Shown one piece after another: positions 32,831 to 40,122 of a DNA stretch of 40,122 nucleotides. The stretch's first letter is position 1. Every line of letters begins with the position of its first letter. A model generated the notes under the pieces. That model searched no databases, had not been told where the DNA came from, and saw only the letters and a program-made list of their open reading frames with translations. The position numbers were made by a program, and so were the translations under genes. This stretch comes from Bacteroidaceae bacterium (GTDB lineage Bacteria > Bacteroidota > Bacteroidia > Bacteroidales > Barnesiellaceae_A). The DNA lies in the NCBI GenBank assembly GCA_017410245.1, contig JAFQRE010000005.1, positions 1-40,122 on the forward strand. Reading direction: 5' to 3'.

Positions 32831-34027
32831 TTATTTCAGTTTAGCACCTTTTGCTCCTTTGGCGCCCTTCACGCCTCCACCACCCATGGCAAAGATGTTT
32901 TGCGAATAGCTTACTATTTTGTTGGCGGCCTCACGCTTGCGTTTGAGAGCGAGTTGTACCATACGGTCCATCAGTTCATCAAAGGGTACTTTGGTAGCTT
33001 CCCACAGATAGAATGACAGTGAACCGGGTATTGCATTTATCTCGTTTACATATATATCGCCTGTGTTGTCGTCTATCATTACATCTACACGAGCTACGCC
33101 ATGGCACGATAGTACACGGAAGGTTTCGCCCGCCAAAAATTGTACTCGGGCAGTTTGTTCGGGGGTAAGGTCGGCAGGAATGCGTTTCTCGCTGGCTTGC
33201 ATACCGCTTTCGCCTTGGCTACCACCCATATATTTGTCCTCATACGATAGTATCTTACCGCTCTTGATAGGCTCTTCGCATACCGATGCTATGTAATCGT
33301 CGCAATCACCAAGTACCGAGCAGTTGATTTCTTTGAGGTTCTCTACCAAATCTTCTACTACCAAGCGTGTTGAGTAACGGCTGGCCTCATCGACTTTGGT
33401 CATGAACTCGGCACGATTGTCGGCACGCGAGATACCTACACTCGAACCCAAGTTGGCGGGTTTTACGATAACAGGATATCCTATCTTTTGTTCCACCTCA
33501 TCGGCCCAACGATCGCGGTCGGCAAACCATTGTTTGTCGGTAAACCACACATAATCGACAATAGGAATATTGCAATGCTCGAGTACCATCTTCATTACAA
33601 TCTTGTCCATACCTATAGCAGCCGAGAGGGTGTTGCAACCGGCAAAGGGTATGCCTATTGTTTCGAGGAGACCTTGAAACACTCCATCTTCGCCATTGGT
33701 ACCATGCAGGGCAGGAATGGCAACATCGAGAGTTGTAACAATGGGTGACCCGAATAGCTTTTTCTTGCGACGATAAAGGTTATAATCGCCAAACTCGGGA
33801 TTCATATACACCTCTTCGCATTGAGCTTTGAGCGCATTCATGTCGCGGAAGTTCGACACCGACATGAGGGCTTCGCCACTATACCAGCGACCCTCTTTTG
33901 AGATATAGATGGGTACTATGTTGTACTTGTTGCTGTCAAAAGCATACATAGCTTGGAGGGCTGTGAGCACCGATATTTCATGCTCTACCGAGCGACCTCC
34001 GAAGAATACTCCTACTGTTGTTTTCAT
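32831..34027 (-). CDS. D-alanine-D-alanine ligase-like ATP-grasp enzyme
   Basis: The protein has 398 residues, longer than a housekeeping Ddl (about 300-370). Motifs in order are FFGGRSVEHEIS (8-19), ALHGTNGEDGVFQG (106-119), IVKPANLGSSVG (187-198) and the metal-binding Asp315 with NEINAIPG (Glu329, Asn331). The family joins two D-alanines (or D-Ala and D-lactate/D-Ser) using ATP. The segment after the metal site, SLSFYLWEA, resembles a divergent subgroup rather than classical DdlA/B. The last 17 residues are a Gly/Lys-rich tail (GGGGVKGAKGAKGAKLK). It is the last gene of an operon with a membrane-attached Mur ligase and an alpha/beta hydrolase, so it probably supplies a dipeptide to that ligase. 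A plain housekeeping Ddl is the alternative. Confidence 0.85.
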   Translation of the reverse strand: MKTTVGVFFGGRSVEHEISVLTALQAMYAFDSNKYNIVPIYISKEGRWYSGEALMSVSNFRDMNALKAQCEEVYMNPEFGDYNLYRRKKKLFGSPIVTTLDVAIPALHGTNGEDGVFQGLLETIGIPFAGCNTLSAAIGMDKIVMKMVLEHCNIPIVDYVWFTDKQWFADRDRWADEVEQKIGYPVIVKPANLGSSVGISRADNRAEFMTKVDEASRYSTRLVVEDLVENLKEINCSVLGDCDDYIASVCEEPIKSGKILSYEDKYMGGSQGESGMQASEKRIPADLTPEQTARVQFLAGETFRVLSCHGVARVDVMIDDNTGDIYVNEINAIPGSLSFYLWEATKVPFDELMDRMVQLALKRKREAANKIVSYSQNIFAMGGGGVKGAKGAKGAKLK

Positions 34028-34050
34028 TATTTGGTCTATATGTTGTTCTA

Positions 34051-35622
34051 TTATTTGAAGGTGTCGGGTAGGTCGTTTTCGTACAATACGACATCACCGG
34101 CACGGGCTATCTGTACAAGACGCGCTTGAGCTATGGCAAAGCTATCGGCAATAAATATTTTTTCTTCGGGCATACCACCTTCGGCAAGTCCTGCCAAGAT
34201 AGCATCGCGATTGTATGTGCCTACTACCATTACATAGTCGGCAGCCGAAGCCATCTGCTCGCCAAATCGCTTGTTATACTCCACCTGCTTATCGCCAAGT
34301 TCTATCATACCCGGGGTAATGACAATGCGTTTACCGGTCTTGATGCGACTGAGTACATCGAGAGCCATACGTGCTCCATCGGGGTTGGAGTTGAAGGCAT
34401 CATCGATAATCGACAGGCCACCTGGGGTACGTTTCATATTGAGGCGGTGTTCTACCTGCTCTATTTGGCTCACACCATAACGTATCGACTTCTCGGGGAC
34501 TTCGAGATGAAGAGCCACTATAACCGAAGCCATAAGGTTCGAGAGGTTGCAGTCGCCTACCAATTTGGTAGCCAGCTCTATGCGACGGCCCTCGCCTACA
34601 ATGGTAAATCGGGTGTCTATCTCGCCATATTCTACATCTTCTATGTGATAATCGGCTCCGGGAGCAAGTGCGTATCGTTTTACAGCAACATTGGCTACGG
34701 GACGATTGGCTACATATTCAAAGTCGTTATTTACTACTGCCAAGCCATCGGCAGGCAATGCATCGACAAGCTCAAACTTGGTTCGTTGCACATTCTCTAT
34801 CGACTTGAACGACTCAAGGTGCTGCTCGCCTACTGCTGTTACAATACCTATCGAGGGGCACACCAAGTCGCATATCTCTTTGATGTCGCCCAATTGTTTG
34901 GCTCCCATCTCTACAATGAAGACATCGTAGTAGGGTTTCATCATTTCGCGCACGGTGCGTATTACCCCCATAGGCGTGTTGTAACTACCGGGAGTCATTA
35001 TCACATTATACTTCTCGCTGAGTATGCGATAGAGGTAATGTTTGGTACTTGTCTTGCCATAGCTGCCGGTCACACCAATGATGCGAAGGTTGGGCATGGC
35101 TTCAAGTATCTTCTTCGCTTCATTGTAGAAGCCACGATTGATTTGCATCTCGATAGGGTGCATAAGCAGGTTGGCCAGCAATATCACTACCCATGAGAAG
35201 GCTGCCGCACAGAGCATGAGTATGGGTATAACACTTAAATCAAATCGTGCCAATGCTACCCACAAGGTTGTGTGTAGCAATACAACCACCCACGAGGCTA
35301 TATACAAGCGTGTGGCACGTTGGGTAAATACCACGGGTTTCTTGTACTTCATGCGCAACTCACGCACCGCCAATACTAACAATATCACCGCGATAATGGG
35401 TTGTATAATCTCGGGTGTAAATTGAGTGCATTTCATCAACAAGAGGAAGTAAAGGGTGAGACGTCGGGGCGATGATGATTCGCCGGTTTTTGTCAGCCAA
35501 TTCCAGTAACGTTTGTTGCGATAGCTGTTTTGTTGCATCATTTGCAACTCATACTTCAACGCTACACCCACATATAAAATGAGTGCGATAATCAATACTA
35601 TTTGCGTGATGAGTGTTATCAT
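34051..35622 (-). CDS. Membrane-anchored Mur ligase (MurF-like)
   Basis: The protein has 523 residues. The first 155 hold four or five hydrophobic segments (about 2-23, 55-89, 106-125 and 129-154) in place of the UDP-sugar-binding domain of normal MurF. The Mur central domain follows: P-loop VTGSYGKTST (184-193), MTPGSYNTPMG (209-219), VEMGAKQLGDIKEI (237-250) and VTAVGEQHLE (261-270). A C-terminal Mur domain follows (IDDAFNSNPDGARMALD, ITPGMIELG). Mur ligases form amide bonds using ATP. Here the substrate is likely to be at the membrane, for instance a lipid-linked cell-wall precursor, but that is inferred. It lies 10 bases after the hydrolase gene and 23 before the ATP-grasp gene. Confidence 0.85.
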   Translation of the reverse strand: MITLITQIVLIIALILYVGVALKYELQMMQQNSYRNKRYWNWLTKTGESSSPRRLTLYFLLLMKCTQFTPEIIQPIIAVILLVLAVRELRMKYKKPVVFTQRATRLYIASWVVVLLHTTLWVALARFDLSVIPILMLCAAAFSWVVILLANLLMHPIEMQINRGFYNEAKKILEAMPNLRIIGVTGSYGKTSTKHYLYRILSEKYNVIMTPGSYNTPMGVIRTVREMMKPYYDVFIVEMGAKQLGDIKEICDLVCPSIGIVTAVGEQHLESFKSIENVQRTKFELVDALPADGLAVVNNDFEYVANRPVANVAVKRYALAPGADYHIEDVEYGEIDTRFTIVGEGRRIELATKLVGDCNLSNLMASVIVALHLEVPEKSIRYGVSQIEQVEHRLNMKRTPGGLSIIDDAFNSNPDGARMALDVLSRIKTGKRIVITPGMIELGDKQVEYNKRFGEQMASAADYVMVVGTYNRDAILAGLAEGGMPEEKIFIADSFAIAQARLVQIARAGDVVLYENDLPDTFK

Positions 35623-35632
35623 TATTGTTCAA

Positions 35633-36409
35633 TTATTTGCCATAAATTTCTTGCTTCAAAAAAGCAGTGAGATACGATCGGAAGCGGAACGGGTTGTCGA
35701 GGAACGAATAGTGACCGGCATCGTCTATCACATCGAGACGGGCATTGGGTATGCGCTTGAGCATTACGTGTGCCTCGCGCAATTTGGTATCTTTATCTTT
35801 AGCACCCCAAATGAGTTGTACCGGACACTTAATGAGGGGCATATATGCCTCGAGATACTCATTCACAACCTTTACAAATATGCGTCGCATCATACCCGAC
35901 AGGGCATTGTAGTCGGCCGAGCCGGCTGTGCGACGACGAGCCTCAATCTTCTCCTCGGCACGCTCTTTGCCCATGGTCATATACAAGAGTTTCTTGTATA
36001 GCTTGTATGAATATACTTTCAGGTAGTATTTGAGCGGTCGGCGGGGCTTGGCACCGGCGGCATCTACAAGTACTATCTTGCTGACATCGTTGCGCGAGCC
36101 ATACAGGATAGAGACACGACCACCAAATGAGTGACCAATGAGTATAGGACTCTCTATGTGCAAGTCGCAAACAAAGCCCTCGAGCATACGTGTGTATTCT
36201 TCTACTCCCCACACATCGGAGGGGACATCGCTACCACCAAATCCCGGAAAATCAAGTGTATATACCTTGAAGTGTGGCGATAAGATAGCCTCGATAGATG
36301 CCATTGTTGCTATATTACAACCCCAGCCATGCAACAATATTACTGCACGACCTTCGCCCGATACTTTATATTGCACACGTGTGCCGTTTATGGTTATATG
36401 AGCCAGCAT
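35633..36409 (-). CDS. Alpha/beta hydrolase of the Mur ligase operon
   Basis: The protein has 258 residues. It has the alpha/beta-hydrolase oxyanion segment LLHGWG (25-30), the nucleophile elbow GHSFGG (Ser94), an acid in WGAKDKDT (Asp205 or Asp207) and the catalytic histidine in DDAGHYSF (His233). A lid-like helical stretch with many Lys, Arg and Tyr residues lies at about 120-180. No signal peptide is seen, so it acts in the cytoplasm or at the inner face of the membrane. It is the first gene of a three-gene operon with a membrane Mur ligase and a Ddl-like ligase, where it might cleave an ester or amide of the same product. Its substrate cannot be read from the sequence. Confidence 0.85.
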   Translation of the reverse strand: MLAHITINGTRVQYKVSGEGRAVILLHGWGCNIATMASIEAILSPHFKVYTLDFPGFGGSDVPSDVWGVEEYTRMLEGFVCDLHIESPILIGHSFGGRVSILYGSRNDVSKIVLVDAAGAKPRRPLKYYLKVYSYKLYKKLLYMTMGKERAEEKIEARRRTAGSADYNALSGMMRRIFVKVVNEYLEAYMPLIKCPVQLIWGAKDKDTKLREAHVMLKRIPNARLDVIDDAGHYSFLDNPFRFRSYLTAFLKQEIYGK

Positions 36410-36515
36410 AACTTCACTTTCTGAATCAATCTACAAAGATAGATTTTTCTGCCGACAATATTGCCACGCTACGGCTATAATTTTCTTTTATAAAGTTGAT
36501 ACTATACTCATAATG

Positions 36516-36803
36516 CTATGATGGGTCGATATAACTACGCAACGCCTCTACATACAACCTGAAAGCCTCGCGCCCTGCATCGGTGATGCGACAGGTTGTA
36601 CGTGGCATCTTGCCATTAAAACCCTTGGCAATGACTATGTAGCCTGCTTGTTGCAATTTGTCGAGTTGAACACTCAAGTTGCCTGCTGTTGCTTTTGTCT
36701 TGTTGCGAAGAAAGACAAAGTCGGCCTCCTCGACACTTATCAGTATCGATATGACAGCAAGTCGCAACTCGGAGTGTAGCAGGGGGTCTAATGGCTTAAA
36801 CAT
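36516..36803 (-). CDS. Winged-helix transcriptional regulator (MarR/ArsR-like)
   Basis: The protein has 95 residues and is a single winged-helix domain. It begins LDPLLHSELRLAVISIL. The recognition-helix region is ATAGNLSVQLDKLQQAGYIVIAKGF (about 37-61), and the wing and last helix follow (TTCRITDAGREAFRLYVEAL). This is the compact winged-helix type common in Bacteroidota and Firmicutes, with no visible ligand domain. Its ATG lies inside the end of the membrane-protein gene upstream (8-base overlap), so translation is probably coupled and the pair likely works together. Confidence 0.85.
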   Translation of the reverse strand: MFKPLDPLLHSELRLAVISILISVEEADFVFLRNKTKATAGNLSVQLDKLQQAGYIVIAKGFNGKMPRTTCRITDAGREAFRLYVEALRSYIDPS

Positions 36804-37389
36804 TGCACGATACTTTGCTCTGTTGATATTGTATGATATGTCCGGGTATTACCATCATTACCAAGAATATAGCTGCAAAGATAAGACATTGGTCTATACC
36901 TTGCACGAAAAGAAACAACAAGGAGAGTAGAATGCCCACAAAACCGGCTATTGTAAAGAGATGCATGCGTATGATGAGTCCGCTGATGGCAGCTCCCGAT
37001 CCCATAAACATTATAATCATCATGAGTATGGGCAACGGCCTTATAAACGATGCTATGGTGACAACCAGTGCTACAACAGCAAGCACCACCCAAATGTGCG
37101 ATATGGCACGATCGATGGGAGTACGCACATAACCGTCGGCATGGCGTTTGTTGCGGGTTGCAAACATACCCAACCACCCTACTACGGGAATAGCATACCA
37201 CAACCAAAACCAAGCCTCTTGACTGGTGGTTTTGTAGCCATACCATACTGCCAATGTTACTACAATGGTAGTATAACCCCATATCAGAAAGGGTATGTGA
37301 GCTTGTTGGGTTACATGTTGTCGTGTGCTACTTATCATCTCGGTGATAAGTGCCAAACTCTCATGAGGGTTGGGTCTCTTGTCATTCAT
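36796..37389 (-). CDS. Membrane protein of unknown function paired with a winged-helix regulator
   Basis: The protein has 197 residues and I do not recognise a named family. A polar start of about 30 residues (NDKRPNPHESLALITEMISSTRQH) precedes about six hydrophobic segments (about 33-53, 59-79, 99-119, 121-139, 144-164 and 169-186). No enzyme motif is visible. Its last 8 bases overlap the start of the regulator gene. Gene pairs of a small membrane protein and a one-domain winged-helix protein are common in Bacteroidota, with the membrane partner perhaps sensing or sequestering, but this is inference. Confidence 0.75.
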   Translation of the reverse strand: MNDKRPNPHESLALITEMISSTRQHVTQQAHIPFLIWGYTTIVVTLAVWYGYKTTSQEAWFWLWYAIPVVGWLGMFATRNKRHADGYVRTPIDRAISHIWVVLAVVALVVTIASFIRPLPILMMIIMFMGSGAAISGLIIRMHLFTIAGFVGILLSLLFLFVQGIDQCLIFAAIFLVMMVIPGHIIQYQQSKVSCNV

Positions 37390-37415
37390 GGTGCAGTGTA
37401 TTTATAGGTGTTTGT

Positions 37416-38474
37416 TCAGTTGAAAACGCTTATGACAAACGGCTCTTTTTCAAAGCCCGATTTCCATACATATCGAGCCTCGCACAAATCGGCATCAAAC
37501 GCCACACTCCATTGTGTGTACTGGGGATATGAGGCTTGTTGGAGTATTTCCATGACACGTTGTGGCGATGTTTCGATGGGCAGAATACTGCACAAATGAG
37601 CTATTGTTGTAAAACGTTCGTGCGACAATTCATTACCTACACCACACTTGGGGCCCGGTGCAAGATAGTGATTGGTCACTATATCGGTAGGCGTAACCAC
37701 CAATTCACCTTCGATATATTCGGCTACAACCGAGCGTCCCGATGCATCGGCAATAGCAATGTGATGTGAAGTTCCTATCGAAGTGTTCATGTCGTATTGC
37801 ATGAGCAGTTCTATGGCCTCATCAACAGTAGAAGCCTTATCAAGCAACAGGCGTATAGCCGTTGTGGTGGTAATATCGGGTTTGTCGGTGCATTGATGAG
37901 TCTCCTCTTCATCGCCATTTACAAGATCGGCAACCATCAGTCCCATTTCGTTGATACCATCGAGCGGAAGATATAGAGCTGTCAGTGCCGCCATGCGCGA
38001 GGGGATATCGCCATCGGGTTGCCACTCGGCAGGCATTCCCATGAAGTCGAGACACGCCGTCGATACCGAGCTATATCCGCTGTCGGGTTGAGACTTTACA
38101 ATCATCACCTTTCCGGCCTGTGGGAAGTCGAAGTTACGCCCCATCATCACATTGCGCTCGTTGCGCACGATAAATGTACTACAACCCATCTCGGCTGTCG
38201 TATCGGGAGCCGATGTTGCGCCAAAGCCTTGCATCAGGTAGTTGGCTACATACTGCCCCATTGCGGCATCGGTCGATGCACCACCTTGCGCCAAGAATGC
38301 GTCAAAGCCATAATCGCCTCTGTAGGTCATGGTGTACAATCCTTCATCTATTAGGGTGATGCTACGTGCTGCCGTCAAGCGGCTATCATTCAATACTCCG
38401 TAAATTATAAATCCTACGCCTACCAATACTATGGCCAAGGTAGTTAATGTGATGGTTACAATTCGCTTTTTCAT
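37416..38474 (-). CDS. Linear amide C-N hydrolase (Ntn-type, choloylglycine/penicillin acylase-like)
   Basis: The protein has 352 residues. A membrane segment (about 7-28, ITLTTLAIVLVGVGFIIYGV) anchors it or acts as an uncleaved signal. The candidate nucleophile is Cys98 in AEMGCSTFIV, followed by VMMGRNFDF (Arg and Asp of the Ntn active site), and later INEMGLMVADL and an Asn-His segment (IVTNHYLAPG). This matches Ntn hydrolases that cleave linear amides, such as bile-salt hydrolases and acyl-CoA:6-APA acyltransferase-like (C45) proteins. In these the nucleophile must become N-terminal, so cutting before Cys98 is expected. The substrate is unknown. It lies 26 bases upstream of the next regulator-membrane pair on the same strand. 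Confidence 0.8.
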   Translation of the reverse strand: MKKRIVTITLTTLAIVLVGVGFIIYGVLNDSRLTAARSITLIDEGLYTMTYRGDYGFDAFLAQGGASTDAAMGQYVANYLMQGFGATSAPDTTAEMGCSTFIVRNERNVMMGRNFDFPQAGKVMIVKSQPDSGYSSVSTACLDFMGMPAEWQPDGDIPSRMAALTALYLPLDGINEMGLMVADLVNGDEEETHQCTDKPDITTTTAIRLLLDKASTVDEAIELLMQYDMNTSIGTSHHIAIADASGRSVVAEYIEGELVVTPTDIVTNHYLAPGPKCGVGNELSHERFTTIAHLCSILPIETSPQRVMEILQQASYPQYTQWSVAFDADLCEARYVWKSGFEKEPFVISVFN

Positions 38475-38561
38475 GTAAGATGTTTTTTTGACAACACAAA
38501 TATAAAGTAGTTTATATTATAAACCAAATAATATGCCATAAATATTCATATAAAAACACAA

Positions 38562-38592
38562 TACCCTGCCACTATGAGTTTGTAGCAGGGTA
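38562..38592 (-). terminator. Terminator of ychF
   Basis: An 8-base perfect stem (TACCCTGC at 38562 with GCAGGGTA ending at 38592) is followed on the minus strand by TTGTGTTTTTAT. It is 20 bases past the stop. Confidence 0.85.
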
Positions 38593-38612
38593 ATATTGTA
38601 TAAGGGAAAGTG

Positions 38613-39716
38613 TTATACGTTAAATCGGAAGTGCATGATATCGCCATCTTGCACCACATAGTCCTTGCCCTCGATGCTCATCTTACCGGCCTCTTTACAT
38701 GCGGCCTCCGAGCCAAGGGTTATATAATCTTCGTACTTGATAACTTCGGCACGAATAAAGCCTTTCTCAAAGTCGGTGTGAATGATACCGGCACATTGAG
38801 GAGCCTTGCTACCCTTGCGGTAGGTCCATGCACGCACTTCGGGCTCACCGGCGGTGATGTAGGTCTCGAGGTCGAGCAACTTGTAGGCCGAGCGGATAAG
38901 ACGCGATACACCCGACTCCTCAAGTCCCAACTCATCGAGGAACATTTTGCGCTCTTCATAGTCATCAAATTCGGCTATTTCCGACTCTGTCTTGGCAGCC
39001 AAGATGAGTATCTCGGCATTCTCCTCTTTCACAGCTTCACGCACACGCTCTACATAAGCATTACCTGTCACAGCACTTGCTTCATCTACATTGCACACAT
39101 ACATCACAGGCTTGCTGGTGAGCAAGAAGAGGTCGTGAGCTATGCGTTGCTCGTCTTTGGTCTCAAATTGCACTGTTCGAGCGGCCTTGCCCTGCTCCAA
39201 AGCCTCTTTGTAGCGACTCAACACATCATAGGCCATCTTGGCATTCTTGTCGCCACCGGTTTGTGCTTGTTTCTGCACCTTGGCAATGCGGGCATCTATC
39301 GTCTCAAGGTCTTTCAGTTGCAACTCAAAGTCAATAATCTCCTTATCGCGCACCGGATCTACACTACCATCTACGTGGGTAATGTTATCGTCATCGAAAC
39401 AACGCAACACATGCAATATAGCATCTGTCTCGCGGATATTGGCAAGGAACTTGTTACCCAATCCTTCGCCTTTGCTCGCACCCTTCACAAGACCGGCTAT
39501 ATCGACAATCTCTACAGTTGTGGGAACAATACGTTGAGGGTGAATGAGTTCGGCCAACTTATTGAGACGCTCATCGGGCACTGTTATCACACCCACATTA
39601 GGCTCTATGGTGCAGAAGGGGAAGTTAGCCGATTGCGCTTTGGCGTTAGACAAACAGTTGAACAATGTAGATTTACCAACGTTGGGCAAGCCAACAATAC
39701 CGCATTTCAATGCCAT
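38613..39716 (-). CDS. ychF: Redox-regulated ATPase YchF (Obg-related, ribosome-binding)
   Basis: The protein has 367 residues, full length. This universal P-loop NTPase of the Obg branch prefers ATP and binds ribosomes. The G1 motif GLPNVGKSTLF lies at 8-18, then G3 DIAGLVKGASKGEGLG (71-86). A coiled-coil middle follows (about 120-200), then the TGS domain at the C-terminus (EVRAWTYRKGSKAPQCAGIIHTDFEKGFIRAEVI). The Obg-type NKxD position has the NVDE form of YchF (VCNVDEAS). It stands alone with a strong promoter and terminator. Confidence 0.97.
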   Translation of the reverse strand: MALKCGIVGLPNVGKSTLFNCLSNAKAQSANFPFCTIEPNVGVITVPDERLNKLAELIHPQRIVPTTVEIVDIAGLVKGASKGEGLGNKFLANIRETDAILHVLRCFDDDNITHVDGSVDPVRDKEIIDFELQLKDLETIDARIAKVQKQAQTGGDKNAKMAYDVLSRYKEALEQGKAARTVQFETKDEQRIAHDLFLLTSKPVMYVCNVDEASAVTGNAYVERVREAVKEENAEILILAAKTESEIAEFDDYEERKMFLDELGLEESGVSRLIRSAYKLLDLETYITAGEPEVRAWTYRKGSKAPQCAGIIHTDFEKGFIRAEVIKYEDYITLGSEAACKEAGKMSIEGKDYVVQDGDIMHFRFNV

Positions 39717-39756
39717 GATTATATTATTATAATGTGTTGTTTAAAATTTTACGCCG

Positions 39757-39787
39757 CGAAGATACGAAATTTTTATCGCTTGGGCAA
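39757..39787 (-). promoter_or_regulatory. ychF promoter
   Basis: The minus strand carries TTG (39785-39787), 20 bases, then TATCTTCG (39757-39764), about 40 bases before the start codon. This is the only promoter here with both the -33 and the -7 parts at the spacing typical of Bacteroidota. Confidence 0.75.
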
Positions 39788-39839
39788 AATAATATACCCA
39801 TTTGCACCATGGGCAATGCGATTTAGCCATATACAACTA

Positions 39840-40122
39840 TGTTCCATAACCGTATTGTACCATAGGCAATGTGGCATTTCGTAGAGCCACTGTTGCGAGT
39901 AAGCGAGAGGAATGCATTAGCCGTAGAGCCACGACGCTCGTGGCTCGTGCCTCATTAGAGGCAATGAATATGCAGATGTGTTATTTCCTTGTCCGTTCCG
40001 GCCAGTTGAGCCACGATGCTCGTGGCTACAAGCGTAAAATGTGGCTACGCCCAAGTTGCTTCCGCTCGGAAATGCTCATACAAGTATGGCATTCCTCTCG
40101 CTTACTCGCAACAGTGGCTCTA
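39840..40122 (-). repeat. Palindrome-rich repeat module, inverted copy C, bounded by a 34-base perfect inverted repeat
   Basis: On the minus strand it follows the order of module A: GCAACTTGG.CG.AGCCA, a palindrome (40008-40027), GGCCGGAACGGACAA, GCCTCTAATGAGGC, and the second palindrome (39923-39949). The stretch 39882-39915 is the exact reverse complement of 40089-40122, so the unit between is a 241-base element with perfect 34-base ends that also contains the palindromes. The element may continue past the window. Confidence 0.9.

Larger units (their letters stand above)
39717..40122. other. Intergenic region to the window end, mostly repeats
   Basis: The left 100 bases hold the ychF promoter. 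The remainder is repeat sequence, listed separately. No gene is supported. Confidence 0.8.

Noticed and set aside
34126..35196. 356-codon open frame opposite the Mur ligase
   Set aside because: Antisense shadow, low complexity, no motif.
38610..39884. 424-codon open frame opposite ychF
   Set aside because: Antisense shadow of a universally conserved gene.

Overview
The window is chromosomal DNA from a member of the order Bacteroidales (phylum Bacteroidota); the sequence alone does not fix the family. Four things point there: many upstream regions carry a TAnnTTTG-type -7 element, the form read by the Bacteroidota primary sigma factor; two secreted proteins end in what look like type IX secretion (T9SS) sorting domains; IspG is the long, insert-containing form; and the lipoproteins and DUF6562-type surface protein are typical of gut or oral Bacteroidales. 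Most genes are core functions. No tRNA, rRNA, CRISPR array or complete insertion sequence was seen.

Layout. 1-99 is the 5' end of an IS3-type transposase OrfA, cut by the window edge. 259-3042 (-) is a secreted C10 (streptopain-like) protease. 3219-10036 (+) is a housekeeping block: rnr, rpoN, a PAP2-like membrane protein, purE and ispG. 10190-17105 (-) holds a Crp/Fnr regulator, a 1761-residue multi-domain adhesin-like secreted protein and an Lrp/AsnC regulator. 17370-18845 (-) is a pair of FKBP prolyl isomerases, one lipoprotein and one apparently cytoplasmic. 19091-19789 (+) is a sirtuin lacking the usual zinc cysteines. 20336-23404 (+) is a beta-helix surface lipoprotein. It is followed by about 1.1 kb of palindrome-rich repeats: two direct copies of a roughly 430-bp module. 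An inverted fragment of the module lies upstream of the lipoprotein gene, and a further inverted copy lies at the far right edge of the window.

24556-29111 holds glutamate decarboxylase (-), a divergent MFS transporter (+), and an operon of an EFR1-type flavodoxin/ferredoxin protein and a WYL regulator (-). 29450-32700 (+) carries pckA and metK. The metK leader contains a strong SAM-II riboswitch match followed by a 31-codon upstream ORF. 32831-36409 (-) is a compact operon of an alpha/beta hydrolase, a Mur ligase whose N-terminal domain is replaced by membrane segments, and a D-Ala-D-Ala-ligase-like ATP-grasp enzyme. 36516-39716 (-) has a winged-helix regulator overlapping a membrane protein gene, an Ntn-type amide hydrolase and ychF.

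The most interesting items are the membrane-anchored Mur ligase/ATP-grasp/hydrolase operon, the SAM-II aptamer placed immediately before a small upstream ORF, and the repeat modules, whose palindromes differ by compensatory base changes. Every functional assignment is from reading motifs by eye; no database search was run.
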